Shown in pieces: positions 36,834 through 46,452 of a stretch of 64,000 nucleotides of DNA. Position numbers and translations under genes: made by a program. This DNA is from Amycolatopsis sp. FDAARGOS 1241 (GTDB taxonomy: Bacteria > Actinomycetota > Actinomycetes > Mycobacteriales > Pseudonocardiaceae): the NCBI RefSeq assembly GCF_016889705.1, contig NZ_CP069526.1, forward strand, positions 7,203,001 to 7,267,000, read 5' to 3'. The notes under the pieces were generated by a model. The model saw nothing but the letters and a program-made list of their open reading frames with translations. It did no database searches and was not told the origin of the DNA. How positions within the stretch are numbered: the stretch's first letter is position 1; each line of letters starts with the position of its first letter.

Positions 36834-39800
36834 CTACTCGAGCACGATGAGGAGGTCCCCGCCCTCGACCTGCTGAACGGAGGTGATCGCCAACCGCCCG
36901 ACCTTGCCCGCCGCCGAAGCGGTGATCGACGCTTCCATCTTCATGGCCTCGATCGTCGCCACGGTCGCGCCGGCCTCGACCTGGTCGCCTTCCGCCACCT
37001 GCAGCGTCACCACACCGGCGAACGGCGCCGCGATCTGCTTCGGGTTGCCCTTCTCGGCCTTTTCGGTCACGGGGACGTCCGAAGCGATCGAGCGGTCGCG
37101 GATCTGGATCGGCCGGAGCTGGCCGTTGAGCGTCGACATCACAGTGCGCACGCCGCGCTCGTCGGCCTCGCCGATCGCTTCCAGTTCGATGAGCAGCCGG
37201 ACACCGGGCTCCAGGTCGACCGCGTACTCCTCACCCGGGCGCAAACCGTAGAAGAAGTCCTTGCTCGACAGCACACTCGTGTCACCGTAGGCCTCGCGAC
37301 GGGCTTCGAACTCCTTCGTCGGCCCTGGGAACAGCAGCCGGTTCAGGGTGCCGCGCCGGTTGTCGGTGAGTTCCTTGCGGTCCTCTTCGGACAGTTCCAC
37401 CACGGGCTTGGCCGCCGACCGGCCTTCGAGAGCCTTGGTGCGGAACGGTTCCGGCCAGCCACCCGGCGGGTCGCCGAGCTCGCCGCGGAGGAAGCCGATC
37501 ACGGAGTCCGGGATGTCGAACTTGTTGGGCTCCGCCTCGAAGTCCGCGGGGGAGACGCCCGCGCCGACGAGGTGCAGCGCGAGGTCACCGACCACCTTGG
37601 ACGAAGGCGTGACCTTCACGAGGTGGCCGAGGATCTTGTCGGCCGCGGCGTACATGGCCTCGATGTCCTCGAAGCGGTCGCCGAGCCCCAGCGCGATGGC
37701 CTGCGTGCGCAGGTTGGAGAGCTGGCCGCCCGGGATCTCGTGGTGGTACACGCGGCCGGTGGGCGAGGCGAGGCCGGCTTCGAAGGGAGCGTAGATCTTG
37801 CGCACGCTCTCCCAGTAGGGCTCGAGGTCGCCGATCGCCTGCAGGTCCAGGCCCGTGGTGCGGTCCGAGTGGTCGGTCGCCGCGACGATCGACCCGAGCG
37901 ACGGCTGCGACGTGGTGCCGGCCATGGACGACACCGCGCCGTCGACGGCGTCCGCACCCGCCTGGATGGCGGCGAGGTAGGTGGCCAGCTGGCCGCCCGC
38001 GGTGTCGTGCGTGTGGATGTGCACCGGGAGGTCGAACTCCTTGCGCAGCGCCGTCACGAGCTTCGCGGCGGCCGGTGCGCGGAGCAGGCCCGCCATGTCC
38101 TTGATCGCGAGGATGTGCGCACCCGCTCCGACGATCTGCTCGGCGAGCTTCAGGTAGTAGTCGAGCGTGTAGAGCTTTTCCCCGGGATCGGAGAGATCGG
38201 AGGTGTAGCAAAGAGCGACTTCGGCGACGGCAGTGCCGGTTTCGCGGACCGCGTCGATGGCCGGGCGCATCTGCTCGACGTCGTTGAGCGCGTCGAAGAT
38301 GCGGAAGATGTCGATGCCGGTGGCGGCCGCTTCTTCGACGAAGGCGTGCGTGACCTCGGTGGGGTACGGCGTGTAGCCCACGGTGTTGCGGCCGCGCAGC
38401 AGCATCTGCAGGCAGATGTTCGGCACGGCCTTGCGCAGCTGCTCGAGGCGCTCCCACGGGTCCTCGGCCAGAAAGCGCAGCGCGACGTCGTAGGTGGCGC
38501 CACCCCAGCACTCGAGGGAAAGCAGCTGCGGCACGGTCGCGGCGACGACCGGGGCGACGGCCAGGAGGTCCTTCGTGCGCACGCGCGTGGCGAGCAAGGA
38601 CTGGTGGGCATCGCGGAACGTGGTGTCGGTGACGCCGAGCAGCGGCGACTCCCGCAGCCAGCGGGCGAAGCCGGCCGGGCCCAGCTCGGTGAGCTTCTGC
38701 TTGGAGCCGTCCGGCGGCACGAGGTCGGCGGGCAGCTTCGGCAGCTTCGTCGTGGCGTCGGGCGTGCGCGGGCGTTCACCGTGCGGGCGGTTCACCGTCT
38801 GGTCGGCCAGGTAGGTGAGCAGGCGCGTGCCGCGGTCCGCCGAACTACGAGCGGTGAGCAGGTGCGGGCGCTCCTCGATGAACGACGTCGTGACGCGGCC
38901 TTCGCGGAAGTCCGGGTCGTCGAGCACCGCCTGGAGGAACGGGATGTTCGTGGCGACACCGCGGATGCGGAACTCCGCGACGGCACGACGGGCCCGGCCC
39001 ACGGCGGTCTTGAAGTCGCGGCCGCGGCAGGTGAGCTTCACGAGCAGCGAGTCGAAGTGGGCGCTGATCTCCGTGCCGGAGAACGCGGTGCCGCCGTCGA
39101 GGCGGATGCCCGAGCCGCCGGGCGAGCGGTAGGCACTGATCATGCCGGTGTCGGGGCGGAAGCCGTTGGCGGGGTCTTCCGTCGTGATGCGGCACTGCAG
39201 CGCGGCGCCGCGCAGGTAGATCTTGTCCTGCGCGAGCCCGAGGTCGGCGAGCGTCTCACCGGAGGCGATGCGCATCTGCGACTGCACGAGGTCGACGTCG
39301 GTGACCTCCTCGGTCACCGTGTGCTCGACCTGGATCCGCGGGTTCATCTCGATGAACACGTGGTTGCCGTCGCGATCGAGGAGGAACTCGACGGTGCCGG
39401 CGTTGCGGTAGCCGATCTGGCGCGCGAACTTCACGGCGTCGGCGCAGATGCGGTCGCGCAGCTGCGGGTCGAGGTTCGGCGCGGGGGCCAGCTCCACCAC
39501 CTTCTGGTGGCGGCGCTGAACGGAGCAGTCGCGCTCGAAGAGGTGGATGACGTTGCCCTCGCTGTCGGCGAGGATCTGCACCTCGATGTGCCGCGGCTCG
39601 ACCACGGCCTTCTCGATGAACACCGTCGGGTCACCGAACGCGGATTCGGCCTCGCGTGCGGCGGCCTCGATGGACTCGCGCAGGTGGGCCGGGTCCTCGA
39701 CACGCCGCATGCCGCGGCCACCACCGCCGGCGACGGCCTTGACGAACACCGGGAACCCGAGCTCCTCGGCCGCGGCGACCAGCGCGTCGATGTCGCTGGA

Positions 39801-40211
39801 GGGCTCCGACGAGCCGAGCACCGGCACGCCGGCGTCGCGCGCGGCCTTGACGGCGCGTGCCTTGTTGCCGGTGAGCTCCAGGATCTCGGCGCTCGGTCCG
39901 ACGAACGTGATCCCGGCCTCCTCGCACGCGCGCGCGAGATCGGGGTTCTCGGACAGGAAGCCGTAACCCGGGTAGACCGCGTCGGCGTCCGCCTTCTTGG
40001 CGGCCTTGACGATCTCCTCGACGGAGAGGTACGCGCGCACCGGGTGACCGGGTTCGCCGATCTCGTAGGCTTCGTCGGCCTTCAGCCGGTGGAGCGAGTT
40101 GCGGTCTTCGTGCGGGAACACGGCAACCGTGCCCGCCCCCAGTTCGTAGCCTGCGCGGAACGCTCGGATCGCGATCTCACCGCGGTTGGCCACCAGCACC
40201 TTGCGGAACAT
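36834..40211 (-). CDS. pyc: pyruvate carboxylase
   Basis: 1125 residues, full length. Makes oxaloacetate from pyruvate and bicarbonate with ATP and biotin. Order of domains: biotin carboxylase (MFRKVLVANRGEIAIRAF, GGGGRGMRRV, EMNPRIQVEHTVTEE), carboxyltransferase (DTTFRDAHQSLLATRVR, ECWGGATYDVALRF, with HIHTHDTAGG), and biotinyl domain with lysine in TIEAMKMEAS. A single chain of this kind is normal in mycobacteria and relatives, where the gene also lies beside rsmD and coaD. Confidence 0.97.
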   Translation of the reverse strand: MFRKVLVANRGEIAIRAFRAGYELGAGTVAVFPHEDRNSLHRLKADEAYEIGEPGHPVRAYLSVEEIVKAAKKADADAVYPGYGFLSENPDLARACEEAGITFVGPSAEILELTGNKARAVKAARDAGVPVLGSSEPSSDIDALVAAAEELGFPVFVKAVAGGGGRGMRRVEDPAHLRESIEAAAREAESAFGDPTVFIEKAVVEPRHIEVQILADSEGNVIHLFERDCSVQRRHQKVVELAPAPNLDPQLRDRICADAVKFARQIGYRNAGTVEFLLDRDGNHVFIEMNPRIQVEHTVTEEVTDVDLVQSQMRIASGETLADLGLAQDKIYLRGAALQCRITTEDPANGFRPDTGMISAYRSPGGSGIRLDGGTAFSGTEISAHFDSLLVKLTCRGRDFKTAVGRARRAVAEFRIRGVATNIPFLQAVLDDPDFREGRVTTSFIEERPHLLTARSSADRGTRLLTYLADQTVNRPHGERPRTPDATTKLPKLPADLVPPDGSKQKLTELGPAGFARWLRESPLLGVTDTTFRDAHQSLLATRVRTKDLLAVAPVVAATVPQLLSLECWGGATYDVALRFLAEDPWERLEQLRKAVPNICLQMLLRGRNTVGYTPYPTEVTHAFVEEAAATGIDIFRIFDALNDVEQMRPAIDAVRETGTAVAEVALCYTSDLSDPGEKLYTLDYYLKLAEQIVGAGAHILAIKDMAGLLRAPAAAKLVTALRKEFDLPVHIHTHDTAGGQLATYLAAIQAGADAVDGAVSSMAGTTSQPSLGSIVAATDHSDRTTGLDLQAIGDLEPYWESVRKIYAPFEAGLASPTGRVYHHEIPGGQLSNLRTQAIALGLGDRFEDIEAMYAAADKILGHLVKVTPSSKVVGDLALHLVGAGVSPADFEAEPNKFDIPDSVIGFLRGELGDPPGGWPEPFRTKALEGRSAAKPVVELSEEDRKELTDNRRGTLNRLLFPGPTKEFEARREAYGDTSVLSSKDFFYGLRPGEEYAVDLEPGVRLLIELEAIGEADERGVRTVMSTLNGQLRPIQIRDRSIASDVPVTEKAEKGNPKQIAAPFAGVVTLQVAEGDQVEAGATVATIEAMKMEASITASAAGKVGRLAITSVQQVEGGDLLIVLE

Positions 40212-40353
40212 GCCCGGTCCTTCCCGTTTCGGATCGGTAGTGAAGGCACGTTACCCGGTTTATCTCGCTCTCCGGGAGACAGATTCCACGTGATGGACAT
40301 CATTCGCGCCGACCTGCGTGCATGATGCGGGCAACTCGGGCTTCCCGCAACAG

Positions 40354-41280
40354 TCAGAAGGCCTGAGCGGGCAGGGTGCAAAGCAATCGGTTGGCTGTGC
40401 CCGAAGGCACGTTTTTCAGCGCGTTTGGTGTCGCTGCCTGCACCAACGCCTTGTCGACGTCCGCGGGCGCGGCATCCGGGTGCCGCGAGCGGTAGACGGC
40501 GGCGGCGCCCGCCGCCACGGCCGCGGCCATCGAGGTGCCCGATAGCGTGCCGGCGTTCGACGAGCCCGCGAGCGGCGCCGGGATGTCGACGCCCGGCGCG
40601 TAGAGGTCGACCGGCGTCCCGAAATCCGAGAAAGTCGCGATCTGGTCTTGCACGTCGCTCGCCGCCACGGTCAGCGCGGCGGGGACCCGCGCGGGCGAAA
40701 CCTGGCTGTCGTCTTCGCCGCCTTCGCCCGCTGGGACGACGACGGGCATCACCGCGGCGAGCGCGGCCACCGCGTCGTCGAGCTGCTGGTTGGCGACGCC
40801 CCCGATGCCGAGGTACGCGACGGCCGGCTGGCGCGCGTTCTGTGCGACCCAGTCGAGGCCCGCGAGGATGTTGTCGGTGCTGCCGCCGCCGTCCTTGTCG
40901 AGCACGCGGACCGGGAAGATCTGCGCGCCCTTGGCAACGCCGTAGCTGCGACCGGCGACGATGCCGGCGACGCGCGTGCCGTGCCCGTTGGTGTCGGACG
41001 TGTCGGCGCCGCCGGTGAGGAAGTCCTTGCCCGGCTGCACGCGACCCTGGAAGTCGGGGTGCTTCGCGTCGACGCCGCTGTCGATCACGTACACGGTGAC
41101 GTCCGAGGCATCGCTTTCGTAGCGGTACTTCTGGTCGAGGCCGCTCCGCTGGTCGATCCGGTCGAGCGCCCAGCTCGGCGGATTGTCCTGCGTGCCGCCG
41201 CCGGCCGCGAGTGCGGGCGAATTCGCCGTCGCCACCAGGAGGATGGTCACTGTCACCGGAAGAAGCCCACGGATCCGCAT
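40354..41280 (-). CDS. secreted subtilisin-like (S8) protease with altered oxyanion residue
   Basis: 308 residues. A signal peptide (about 1-26) precedes the catalytic domain: Asp67 (YVIDSGVDAKHPDF), His100 (NGHGTRVAG) and Ser250 (GTLSGTSMAAAVAAG). The asparagine of the oxyanion hole, normally in AAGN, is replaced by Glu186 (VVPAGEGGEDD), and the substrate strand reads YLGIGG rather than NxSLG. Activity may be weak or pH-shifted. Cysteines and a membrane anchor are lacking, so it is unlike the ESX mycosins and nearer to secreted proteinase-K-like enzymes. Confidence 0.9.
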   Translation of the reverse strand: MRIRGLLPVTVTILLVATANSPALAAGGGTQDNPPSWALDRIDQRSGLDQKYRYESDASDVTVYVIDSGVDAKHPDFQGRVQPGKDFLTGGADTSDTNGHGTRVAGIVAGRSYGVAKGAQIFPVRVLDKDGGGSTDNILAGLDWVAQNARQPAVAYLGIGGVANQQLDDAVAALAAVMPVVVPAGEGGEDDSQVSPARVPAALTVAASDVQDQIATFSDFGTPVDLYAPGVDIPAPLAGSSNAGTLSGTSMAAAVAAGAAAVYRSRHPDAAPADVDKALVQAATPNALKNVPSGTANRLLCTLPAQAF

Positions 41281-41417
41281 TCCTGCGTGGTATCCCGGCC
41301 GGGTGCCCTCGGCAACTCGACGTCACCCGATGGGCTGGTCCCTGTTTCGGCGGGAAACCTTCTTGCCCCCACCCGGCCTCTTCAAGACAGTGATCAAGAA
41401 CCGGACCAGGAGGAATG

Positions 41418-41741
41418 ATGAGTGAGAAACCGTACGTCGCCGTAATCCTCTACGAGGCGACCAGTGATTCACCCGCGTACGACCCGCTGTATCGCGAAGA
41501 CTTCGTCCTCGTGCACGCGGCGAGCGAAGGCGAAGCGCGCGAAGCCGTCCGCCGGCGGGCGGAAGCCGAGTCGGGCAGCCACCGCAACGAGTGCGGTGAG
41601 CTGATCACGTGGCGGTGCAAACACGTGGTCGACGTCGCGCAGGCCCTCGACGAGGACCTCGCGCGCGACGCCGACCTGTACGCCCGCCACTTCCGCGACT
41701 ACGGCTCCTACCGGCGGTTCGAGCCGTTGCTGTCGGGGTGA
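41418..41741 (+). CDS. DUF4288-type small protein
   Basis: 107 residues; the SD AGGAGG is four bases before ATG 41418 (an ATG at 41415 is too close). Compact alpha/beta protein: PYVAVILYEATSDS, REDFVLVHAASEGEAREAVRRR, TWRCKHVVDVAQALD, YARHFRDYGSYRRFEPLL. The central WRCKHVVDV and YARHF words fit the DUF4288 family, which has no known function. It is convergent with the esterase-like gene; the two stops are two bases apart. Confidence 0.8.
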   Translation: MSEKPYVAVILYEATSDSPAYDPLYREDFVLVHAASEGEAREAVRRRAEAESGSHRNECGELITWRCKHVVDVAQALDEDLARDADLYARHFRDYGSYRRFEPLLSG

Positions 41742-41743
41742 GC

Positions 41744-42961
41744 TCAGTCCGCCGGGACGTGGTCGCTGACCGACATCGTCGGCAGGTACACGAGCGCGTC
41801 GAAGGCCTGCACGACGTCGACGGACGTGAACAGGTGCGCGTGCCGCATACTCGTCGGCCCGGCCACACCCTTCGCGCGGTTGGCGCGCAGGTCGACCAGG
41901 CACGGCCCGGAGTCGGCGAGCGAGGCTTCGACGCTGCCGTCCGCGACCGGCGGCAGTTCGTCCGCGTGGACGCGGAACCCGAGGCGCGCGGCCTCGTCCG
42001 GTGTGAGACCCGTGGTGGTGCCGGTGCCGGCCGTGACGCCGAGGGTGAAGTAGTCGTCGCCGAACTCGGCGGCCAGGTGCGTGCCGGCCGAGGGGAAGAC
42101 CATGCCCGGCGCGGGCACGAACGGCACGCGCTGCAGGTGTCCGTTGTGGACCATCACGACGATCTTCGCGCCCTCGCCGTGCAGCCGGCGAAGCAGCTTC
42201 ACGGTCGACGCCAGGTACGTGTCGCGCGAGGAGCTCTGCATCGACGGCGCGACGCCCGCCATCATCGCCGCCAGCTCACGCTGGTAGGCATCAAGGCGGA
42301 GCGCACCGAGCGCGTGGTGTTCGGCGATGGCGTGAGCGCTCGGGTCGCCACGCTGCTCGTACACGGGCGCCAGGGCACGCAAGTGTGCGAGGAGGGTGCT
42401 GAACGCGGCGGTTGCCGCGTCGCGCGCGGGCGCGGCCATCGTCGCGTAGCGGCCGGGCGCGATGGCGCTGCTGACCGACGCGTACGGCTCCGAAGCGGCG
42501 AGCCCGGCGTCGACCAGAGGAACGACCTCGGGGTCCACGTCTTCGAGGTAGCGTCGCACGGCTTGTAGCGCTGGGACGGGTGAGCCGCCGGAGCTGGGGA
42601 CGTCGAGGCCGGCACAGCGAACGCCGCCGTGGTCGCGCAGCCAGGTGAGCATCTCGTGCACCTCGGGTGAGTCGCCGAGGGAGAAGGTGAAGCCGTCGCG
42701 GCCGATGTCGGCGACGTCGCCGGGTGCGCCGCGGAGCCAGCTGTCGACGAGCTCTCCTTCGGCGAACCCCGATTCGAAGCCGAGCACGGTGAAACCACGC
42801 TCATCGACGAGGTGGCGCAGCAGCCGGTTGCGCAGCAGGCCGAACTCGCGGATGTGGTGGTTGTTCTCCCCGATCGCGACGATGCGCGCGTCGCCGATCA
42901 GGTCCGCGATCGGCGTGACGTCGTCGGGCGAGAAGGGCGTTCGGAAGTCGAGGTCTGGCAT
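41744..42961 (-). CDS. erythromycin-esterase family protein
   Basis: 405 residues. The EreA/EreB-type catalytic layout is visible: AIGENNHHIREF, LGFESGFAEGELV, and MVHNGHLQRVPF with its histidines. True Ere enzymes open macrolide lactones, but many homologues in actinomycetes (succinoglycan-biosynthesis-like proteins) act on unknown substrates. A TetR gene lies 31 bases away, divergent, and may control it. Resistance cannot be claimed from sequence. Confidence 0.9.
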   Translation of the reverse strand: MPDLDFRTPFSPDDVTPIADLIGDARIVAIGENNHHIREFGLLRNRLLRHLVDERGFTVLGFESGFAEGELVDSWLRGAPGDVADIGRDGFTFSLGDSPEVHEMLTWLRDHGGVRCAGLDVPSSGGSPVPALQAVRRYLEDVDPEVVPLVDAGLAASEPYASVSSAIAPGRYATMAAPARDAATAAFSTLLAHLRALAPVYEQRGDPSAHAIAEHHALGALRLDAYQRELAAMMAGVAPSMQSSSRDTYLASTVKLLRRLHGEGAKIVVMVHNGHLQRVPFVPAPGMVFPSAGTHLAAEFGDDYFTLGVTAGTGTTTGLTPDEAARLGFRVHADELPPVADGSVEASLADSGPCLVDLRANRAKGVAGPTSMRHAHLFTSVDVVQAFDALVYLPTMSVSDHVPAD

Positions 42962-42992
42962 ACTGGGCACACTAACGCAACAGGAGTAGCAC

Positions 42993-43601
42993 TTGCTAAG
43001 TGAATCGGCCGGAACCCGCCGACCGGGTGGGCGAACCGAACGCACGCGCATCGCCGTGCTGCAGGCGACGCTGGACCTGCTCGCCGAGCGCGGCTTCACG
43101 AACCTGACGGTCGAGGCGGTCGCCGACCGCTCGGGTGTCCACAAGACCACGATCTACCGCCGCTGGGCCTCGACGGACGGCCTCGTCGCCGCAGCCCTGC
43201 GCATGGGCACGGAGCAGCCCTGGACGCCGCGCGACACCGGCTCACTGGCGGGCGATCTGAAGGAGGTGCTGCTGGAACTGATCCGCTACTTCACCGAACC
43301 CGGCCTGCGAGAACTCCCGACGGCGTCGGTGCTGGCCGCCTTCCACTCGGATTCCGCGGCGGAGGCGCTGCACGCGTTCTATCAAGACCGGCACGCCCGT
43401 TCGTCGGTACTCGTGACCCGTGCCGTGGCGCGCGGCGAAGTACCGGCCGGCACGGACTCCGACGAGGTGATCCGCGTGGCGAGCGGCCCCGTCTTCTACC
43501 GCCTGTTCATCTCGCGCGAACCCCTCACCCCCACGGACGCCCGCACGGCGGCCGACGCCGCGGCGGCGGCGGCGAAGGCGGGGGTGTTCGTCCGGAAATG
43601 A
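42993..43601 (+). CDS. TetR family transcriptional regulator
   Basis: 202 residues. TTG start with SD AGGAG six bases upstream. N-terminal HTH: RTRIAVLQATLDLLAERG, LTVEAVADRSGVHKTTIYRRW, then a TetR_C_11-like ligand domain (LLELIRYFTEPGLRELP, PVFYRLFISREPLTP). Opposite the erythromycin-esterase-like gene with overlapping promoters; the short palindrome CACTTGCTAAGTG covers the start codon region and could be part of its operator. Confidence 0.92.
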   Translation: MLSESAGTRRPGGRTERTRIAVLQATLDLLAERGFTNLTVEAVADRSGVHKTTIYRRWASTDGLVAAALRMGTEQPWTPRDTGSLAGDLKEVLLELIRYFTEPGLRELPTASVLAAFHSDSAAEALHAFYQDRHARSSVLVTRAVARGEVPAGTDSDEVIRVASGPVFYRLFISREPLTPTDARTAADAAAAAAKAGVFVRK

Positions 43602-43763
43602 GGGAGTGACGACGAACTCAGGGGCTGCCGCGGCCTCGCGCCCCAAGGGCCAGAAGCCTGCCGCCGCCGCGAGCCGGTACTGAAGTACTTCCGACACCAC
43701 AGCGCCATCAGCGACCCACGCCAGCGCCACCCATGCAGCAGGACCCGACCGAGCCCCGGCGCC

Positions 43764-44300
43764 TCAGCGGAGGGCGAGCCGGTACCGGACCTCTTCCAGC
43801 GTCACCGCGCCGTCGGCCACGGTTTCGACTTTGGTGCGGCCGTCGAGGATCCAGCCGGCGTGTTCGTAGAAGGTGCGGGCACGCGTGTTGGTCGCGAGGA
43901 CCCACAGGATCGCGGTCGAGAACTCGGCGGTCAGTGCGGCGACCGCGGCCGCGTGGAGGAGGCGGCCGACACCGCGGCTCCAGTGCGAGGGGAGCAGGTA
44001 AAGGGAGGCGAGTTCACCCGTCTCGGTCGTGGCGTCCTCGTCGCGGCTGGAGTTGGCCGCGGCGAAGCCGGCGAGGGAACCGTCAGGCGTCACTGCGACC
44101 AGGATCGTCTGGTGCACGGGCGGATCCGCGAGGTTCCGTGCCCAGAAGCGCTCGCGGGCGCCGGCCGAAAGACCCGACAGGAACTCGGCGGGCAACAGTC
44201 CGTCGTACGCGGCTTGCCAGGAAGCGACGTGGACGTGGGCGATCGCCGGAGCATCGGAGACGACCGCGGGCCGGACGGAGGCGGGGGCGGCAGCCGTCAA
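43764..44300 (-). CDS. GNAT family N-acetyltransferase
   Basis: 178 residues; TTG start overlapping the recG stop. GNAT core: VRPAVVSDAPAIAHVHVASW, YDGLLPAEFL, ELASLYLLPSHWSRGVGRLL (acetyl-CoA loop) and NTRARTFYEHAGWILDG. The substrate is unknown. Translational coupling to recG seems incidental. Confidence 0.92.
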   Translation of the reverse strand: MTAAAPASVRPAVVSDAPAIAHVHVASWQAAYDGLLPAEFLSGLSAGARERFWARNLADPPVHQTILVAVTPDGSLAGFAAANSSRDEDATTETGELASLYLLPSHWSRGVGRLLHAAAVAALTAEFSTAILWVLATNTRARTFYEHAGWILDGRTKVETVADGAVTLEEVRYRLALR

Positions 44301-46450
44301 CTCTTCTCCAAGTACTCCGCGCGTTCCATGTCCACGACGTCGGACACCATCTGGGCGAGGCCAGGGTAGGACGCCAGCGACGGGTCGCGCACCACGATTT
44401 CCTGGGCCTGCGCACGAGCCTCGGTGATCACGTCCTCATCGCGCAGCAGGGACAGCAGCTTGAGCCCCGAGCGCTTGCCGGACTGCGCGGCGCCGAGGAT
44501 GTCGCCCTCGCGGCGGAGTTCGAGGTCCAAACGGGACAGTTCGAAGCCGTCGGTGGTGGACTCGACGGCCGCGAGGCGTTCGCGGGTCGAGGTGCCGTCG
44601 AGGGTTTCGGTCACCAGCAGGCACAACCCCGGCACGCTGCCGCGGCCGACGCGGCCGCGCAGCTGGTGCAGCTGGCTCACGCCGAACCGGTCGGCGTCGA
44701 GGATGACCATCGCGGTGGCGTTGGGGACGTTCACGCCGACCTCGACGACGGTCGTCGCCACCAGGACTTGGATCTGGCCGGCGCCGAAGGCACGCATCAC
44801 CGCGTCCTTCTCGTCGGGCGGCATGCGGCCGTGCAGCGCGGCGACCCGCAGCCCCTTCAACGCCCCGCCCGCCAGGTCCGGCGCCACATCCAGCACCGCC
44901 AGCGGCGGACGTTTGTCGCTCTTGTCCGACGGGGGTTCGTCGCCGATGCGCGGGCACACGACGTACGCCTGGTGCCCCTTGGCGACCTCCTCGTTCACCC
45001 GCTCCCAGACGCGGTCGAACCACGCGGGTTTTTCCGCCACCGGCACCACGGTCGTCTTGATCGGCGACCGGCCCACCGGCATCTCGCGCAGTGCGGACGT
45101 CTCCAGGTCGCCGTACACGGTCATCGCGACCGTGCGGGGGATCGGCGTCGCCGTCATCACCAGCACGTGCGGCGAAGTGTCGTCCGCCCCACGCGAGCGC
45201 AACGCGTCCCGCTGCTCCACGCCGAACCGGTGCTGCTCGTCCACGACCGCGAGCCCGAGGTCGGCGAACTGCACGTGGTCCTGGATCAGGGCGTGCGTGC
45301 CGACGACGATCCCGGCCTCGCCGCTCGCCGCTTCCAGCAGGGCCTTCTTGCGCTCCTTCGCACCCAGCGAGCCGGTGAGCAGTGTCACGCGCGTGGCGTT
45401 CTCCGCCGCCCCCAGCTCCCCCGCCATCCCGAGCTCGCCGAGCATCTCGCGCAGCGAACGCGCGTGCTGCGCGGCCAGTACCTCGGTCGGGGCGAGCATC
45501 GCCGTCTGCCGGCCGGAGTCGACGACCTGCAGCATCGCCCGCAGCGCGACGACGGTCTTACCCGAACCCACCTCGCCCTGCAGCAGGCGGTTCATCGGGT
45601 GCTCACTGGACAGATCCGCGGCGATCTCGTCGCCGATCGCGCGCTGGCCGCCCGTGAGGTCGAACGGCAGGCGCTTGTCGAACGCGTCGAGCAGGCCGCC
45701 GTCGGTGTGCGGGCTGGCCTTCGCCGGCCGCGACACCGCGGAATGGCGCCGCTGCGCGAAGATCAGCTGCACGGCCATGGCCTCGTCCCACTTGAGGCGG
45801 TGGCGCGAGGTCTCCAGGTGCGCCCAGTCCTCGGGCCGGTGGATGCCGCGCAGCGCGCGCTCCAAGCCCGGCAGGCCGTGGCGCTTCAGCAGCTCCTCCG
45901 GCATCGGATCGGCCGGCACTTCAAGCACGTCCAGCACCTGCCGCACGCACTTCGCGATCGACCACGTCGGCATGCCCTGCGCCGCCGGGTACACCGGGAT
46001 GATCTCGGCCAGGAAGCTGTCGACGGCCTCGGCTTCGCGCTCGGCGTCGAGCAGCTCGTACTCGGGGTTGGCCAGCTGCAGCGTGTCGCGGAATGCCGTC
46101 ACCTTGCCCGCGAACAGGCCCGTCTTGCCGGGCACGAGTTCCTTCTCGCGCCACGCCTGGTTGAAGAACGCGCAGGCCAGCCGCCGTTTCCCGTCGGTGA
46201 TGACCATGTCGAGGATCGTGCCGTTGCGCGATTTCATGCGGCGCTTGCTGATCTTCTCGATCCGCGCCAGCACGGTCGCGTGCTCGCCCAGCTCCAGGCC
46301 GGCGATGTCGGTGAGCTCACCGCGCTCGGCGTACCGGCGCGGGTAGTGGCGCAGCAGGTCGGAGACGGTCTCGATGCCGAGGGAACCTGACAGCGCCTTC
46401 GCCGTCTTCGCCCCCAGCAGCAGCGGCAGCTTGTCGCGCAGCCCGGCCAT
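44297..46450 (-). CDS. recG: ATP-dependent DNA helicase RecG
   Basis: 717 residues. Remodels stalled forks and branched DNA. Wedge/OB domain at about 50-180 (RIEKISKRRMKSRNGT), Walker A GEVGSGKTVVALRAM, DEQH box VVDEQHRFG, TATPIPRTVAMT, and QLRGRVGRG with the C-terminal SGLKLLSLLRDEDV. Starts two bases after the DAK2 stop, the same order as in mycobacteria (DAK2-recG). Confidence 0.97.
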   Translation of the reverse strand: MAGLRDKLPLLLGAKTAKALSGSLGIETVSDLLRHYPRRYAERGELTDIAGLELGEHATVLARIEKISKRRMKSRNGTILDMVITDGKRRLACAFFNQAWREKELVPGKTGLFAGKVTAFRDTLQLANPEYELLDAEREAEAVDSFLAEIIPVYPAAQGMPTWSIAKCVRQVLDVLEVPADPMPEELLKRHGLPGLERALRGIHRPEDWAHLETSRHRLKWDEAMAVQLIFAQRRHSAVSRPAKASPHTDGGLLDAFDKRLPFDLTGGQRAIGDEIAADLSSEHPMNRLLQGEVGSGKTVVALRAMLQVVDSGRQTAMLAPTEVLAAQHARSLREMLGELGMAGELGAAENATRVTLLTGSLGAKERKKALLEAASGEAGIVVGTHALIQDHVQFADLGLAVVDEQHRFGVEQRDALRSRGADDTSPHVLVMTATPIPRTVAMTVYGDLETSALREMPVGRSPIKTTVVPVAEKPAWFDRVWERVNEEVAKGHQAYVVCPRIGDEPPSDKSDKRPPLAVLDVAPDLAGGALKGLRVAALHGRMPPDEKDAVMRAFGAGQIQVLVATTVVEVGVNVPNATAMVILDADRFGVSQLHQLRGRVGRGSVPGLCLLVTETLDGTSTRERLAAVESTTDGFELSRLDLELRREGDILGAAQSGKRSGLKLLSLLRDEDVITEARAQAQEIVVRDPSLASYPGLAQMVSDVVDMERAEYLEKS

Positions 46451-46452
46451 GT

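Noticed and set aside
35847..40325. Open plus-strand frame of about 1490 codons opposite pyc
   Set aside because: Mirror frame of pyruvate carboxylase caused by high third-position GC; no recognisable motif.
41744..42961. Proven macrolide resistance gene
   Set aside because: Only family membership is visible; many homologues have no macrolide activity.
43733..46390. Long plus-strand frame opposite recG
   Set aside because: Antisense shadow; recG on the other strand has every helicase motif.
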